Below are positions 13,677 through 14,441 of a stretch of DNA of 14,441 bases, in pieces. The notes beneath the pieces were generated by a model. The model saw nothing but the letters and a program-made list of their open reading frames with translations, had not been told where the DNA came from and made no database searches. A program made the translations under genes and the position numbers. The DNA comes from RGIG529 sp963929765 (GTDB lineage Bacteria; Bacillota; Clostridia; Oscillospirales; Oscillospiraceae): positions 1 through 14,441 of the forward strand of contig CAWVKD010000037.1 of NCBI GenBank assembly GCA_963929765.1. The letters are read 5' to 3'. Position 1 is the stretch's first letter; the number at the start of each line of letters is the position of its first letter.

Positions 13677-14423
13677 TTATGGCTTCCTGTGAGAAAAAGT
13701 AAAGGCTACATCAAAAGATTTTTTCCCGTCTCTATTCCGAATGCCTCGGACATATCGTGTTTCATCCAAGAGACCCGTTTCAATGGTAAACGTTTCTCCA
13801 AGACGCAATTCACCTGTAAAGTTGATAGCAATGCGCCGAAGAGGGCATTGTGCCTCTCCGGGAGAGAGTGCATCAAAAGCAAATTCGCAATAGCGTGTAT
13901 TGTTCACATGCCCTAAAAGGTCAATATGACTGTTGTAAACAGAACGCGTTCCCCATATCGTATATTCTGCTTTGCTTCGAAAGACAGGACGAACATTGTC
14001 CAAGGCGAAAATAGAATTTCCATTTCCAAAGTTCCCAGGAAGAGTATAGTGTTTTAATATGTGACGGGTGTTGAGATCCATAACGACAGAAAATGTGGCA
14101 CCACAAAAAACAAGCGTTCCATTTTCATCGTGAAATGTAAACTCCCGCCGAAAATAAGGCCCTTTGGTTTGAGCATGCCAAGTTTTTCCTATAAGAGTAG
14201 TTCCTTCGAGAACTGGAGCCTGTATCTCTATGGTCGTGCCAACCAAAACCCATGCTAGGTGTTGCGATGACATAGAAAAGCTATCCAATTTCAAGATATG
14301 TAAATGACGCTCTGCCACAAATTGAATATAACTGGAATATGCCACAGGTTTTAAAATGCCAGGAGCAAGGAAGTCATTTCCTGTCAATTGTATGGGATAT
14401 TCAAATGCCAATTCATGATACAT
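13677..14423 (-). CDS. Acyl-ACP thioesterase (PF01643 type), 248 aa
   Basis: Likely hydrolyses acyl-ACP to release free fatty acids. The length and double hot-dog layout fit the bacterial FatA/FatB family: first hot dog about 5-120 (ELAFEYPIQLTGNDFLAPG, FVAERHLHILKLD, AWVLVGTTIEIQAP, GPYFRREFTFHDENG), second about 150-245 (RSVYNSHIDLLGHVNNTRYCEF, INFTGELRLGETF). The catalytic region reads D168-L-L-G-H172-V-N-N, whereas the plant enzymes have D-x-N-x-H-V-N-N, so the catalytic Asn position is Leu170. AGAGAGG lies 6 bases before the ATG at 14423, so the gene is complete although it starts 18 bases from the window edge. It precedes the rpsF operon without an obvious terminator. The family call is good; activity and substrate length are open. 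Confidence 0.85.
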   Translation of the reverse strand: MYHELAFEYPIQLTGNDFLAPGILKPVAYSSYIQFVAERHLHILKLDSFSMSSQHLAWVLVGTTIEIQAPVLEGTTLIGKTWHAQTKGPYFRREFTFHDENGTLVFCGATFSVVMDLNTRHILKHYTLPGNFGNGNSIFALDNVRPVFRSKAEYTIWGTRSVYNSHIDLLGHVNNTRYCEFAFDALSPGEAQCPLRRIAINFTGELRLGETFTIETGLLDETRYVRGIRNRDGKKSFDVAFTFSHRKP

Positions 14424-14441
14424 AAAATACCTCTCTTTCTA

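Noticed and set aside
13398..13916. 172-codon plus-strand frame across the rpsF promoter region and thioesterase end
   Set aside because: Runs antisense through rpsF, its promoter and a conserved thioesterase; no ribosome binding site or motif.

Overview
The window looks like the chromosome of a low-to-medium GC, anaerobic Firmicute, most likely a butyrate-forming clostridium of the Oscillospirales type. The reasons are strong AGGAGG-type ribosome binding sites, near-consensus sigma-A promoters, an Hbd/crotonase pair of the butyrate pathway, an argS-DUF1934 pairing, a rpsF-ssb-rpsR operon with a cysteine-containing S18, and an S-layer-homology (SLH) protein. The taxonomic call is inference from gene content. 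No rRNA, tRNA, CRISPR array, insertion sequence or phage gene was seen.

Bases 1-3790 (minus strand) hold housekeeping genes, in transcription order: mutY (adenine glycosylase) and a small cupin in one unit, then murI (glutamate racemase), then a DUF1934 protein followed by argS, which runs off the left edge. I can place promoters in front of mutY, murI (weaker) and DUF1934-argS, and a terminator after the cupin. Bases 3808-5615 (minus strand) are a compact crt-hbd unit, with a candidate promoter in front and a very strong hairpin terminator behind. These two enzymes catalyse the middle of the acetoacetyl-CoA to crotonyl-CoA route; thiolase and butyryl-CoA dehydrogenase are not in the window.

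Bases 5616-6227 carry no gene I can support. The stretch is AT-rich with several inverted repeats, then a near-consensus plus-strand promoter (TTGACA, 17 bp, TATAGT) followed by a leader of about 234 nt. This promoter should drive the only plus-strand operon (6228-12401): a membrane-anchored HlyD/MacA-type adaptor whose lipoyl/hairpin module is present twice, a MacB/LolD-type ATPase, a MacB-type permease, and a secreted SLH protein with a duplicated, unrecognised beta-rich region. This is the accessory part of the window and the best candidate for a little-described system: an efflux or secretion tripartite unit paired with a wall-bound protein.

A bidirectional terminator separates this operon from the convergent rpsF-ssb-rpsR operon (12477-13508, minus strand), which has a consensus promoter and a structured leader that may be the S6:S18 autoregulatory site. 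The window ends with a complete acyl-ACP thioesterase gene. Two enzymes depart from textbook motifs: ArgRS has TIGN where HIGH is expected, and the thioesterase has Leu in place of the catalytic Asn of the D-x-N-x-H motif.
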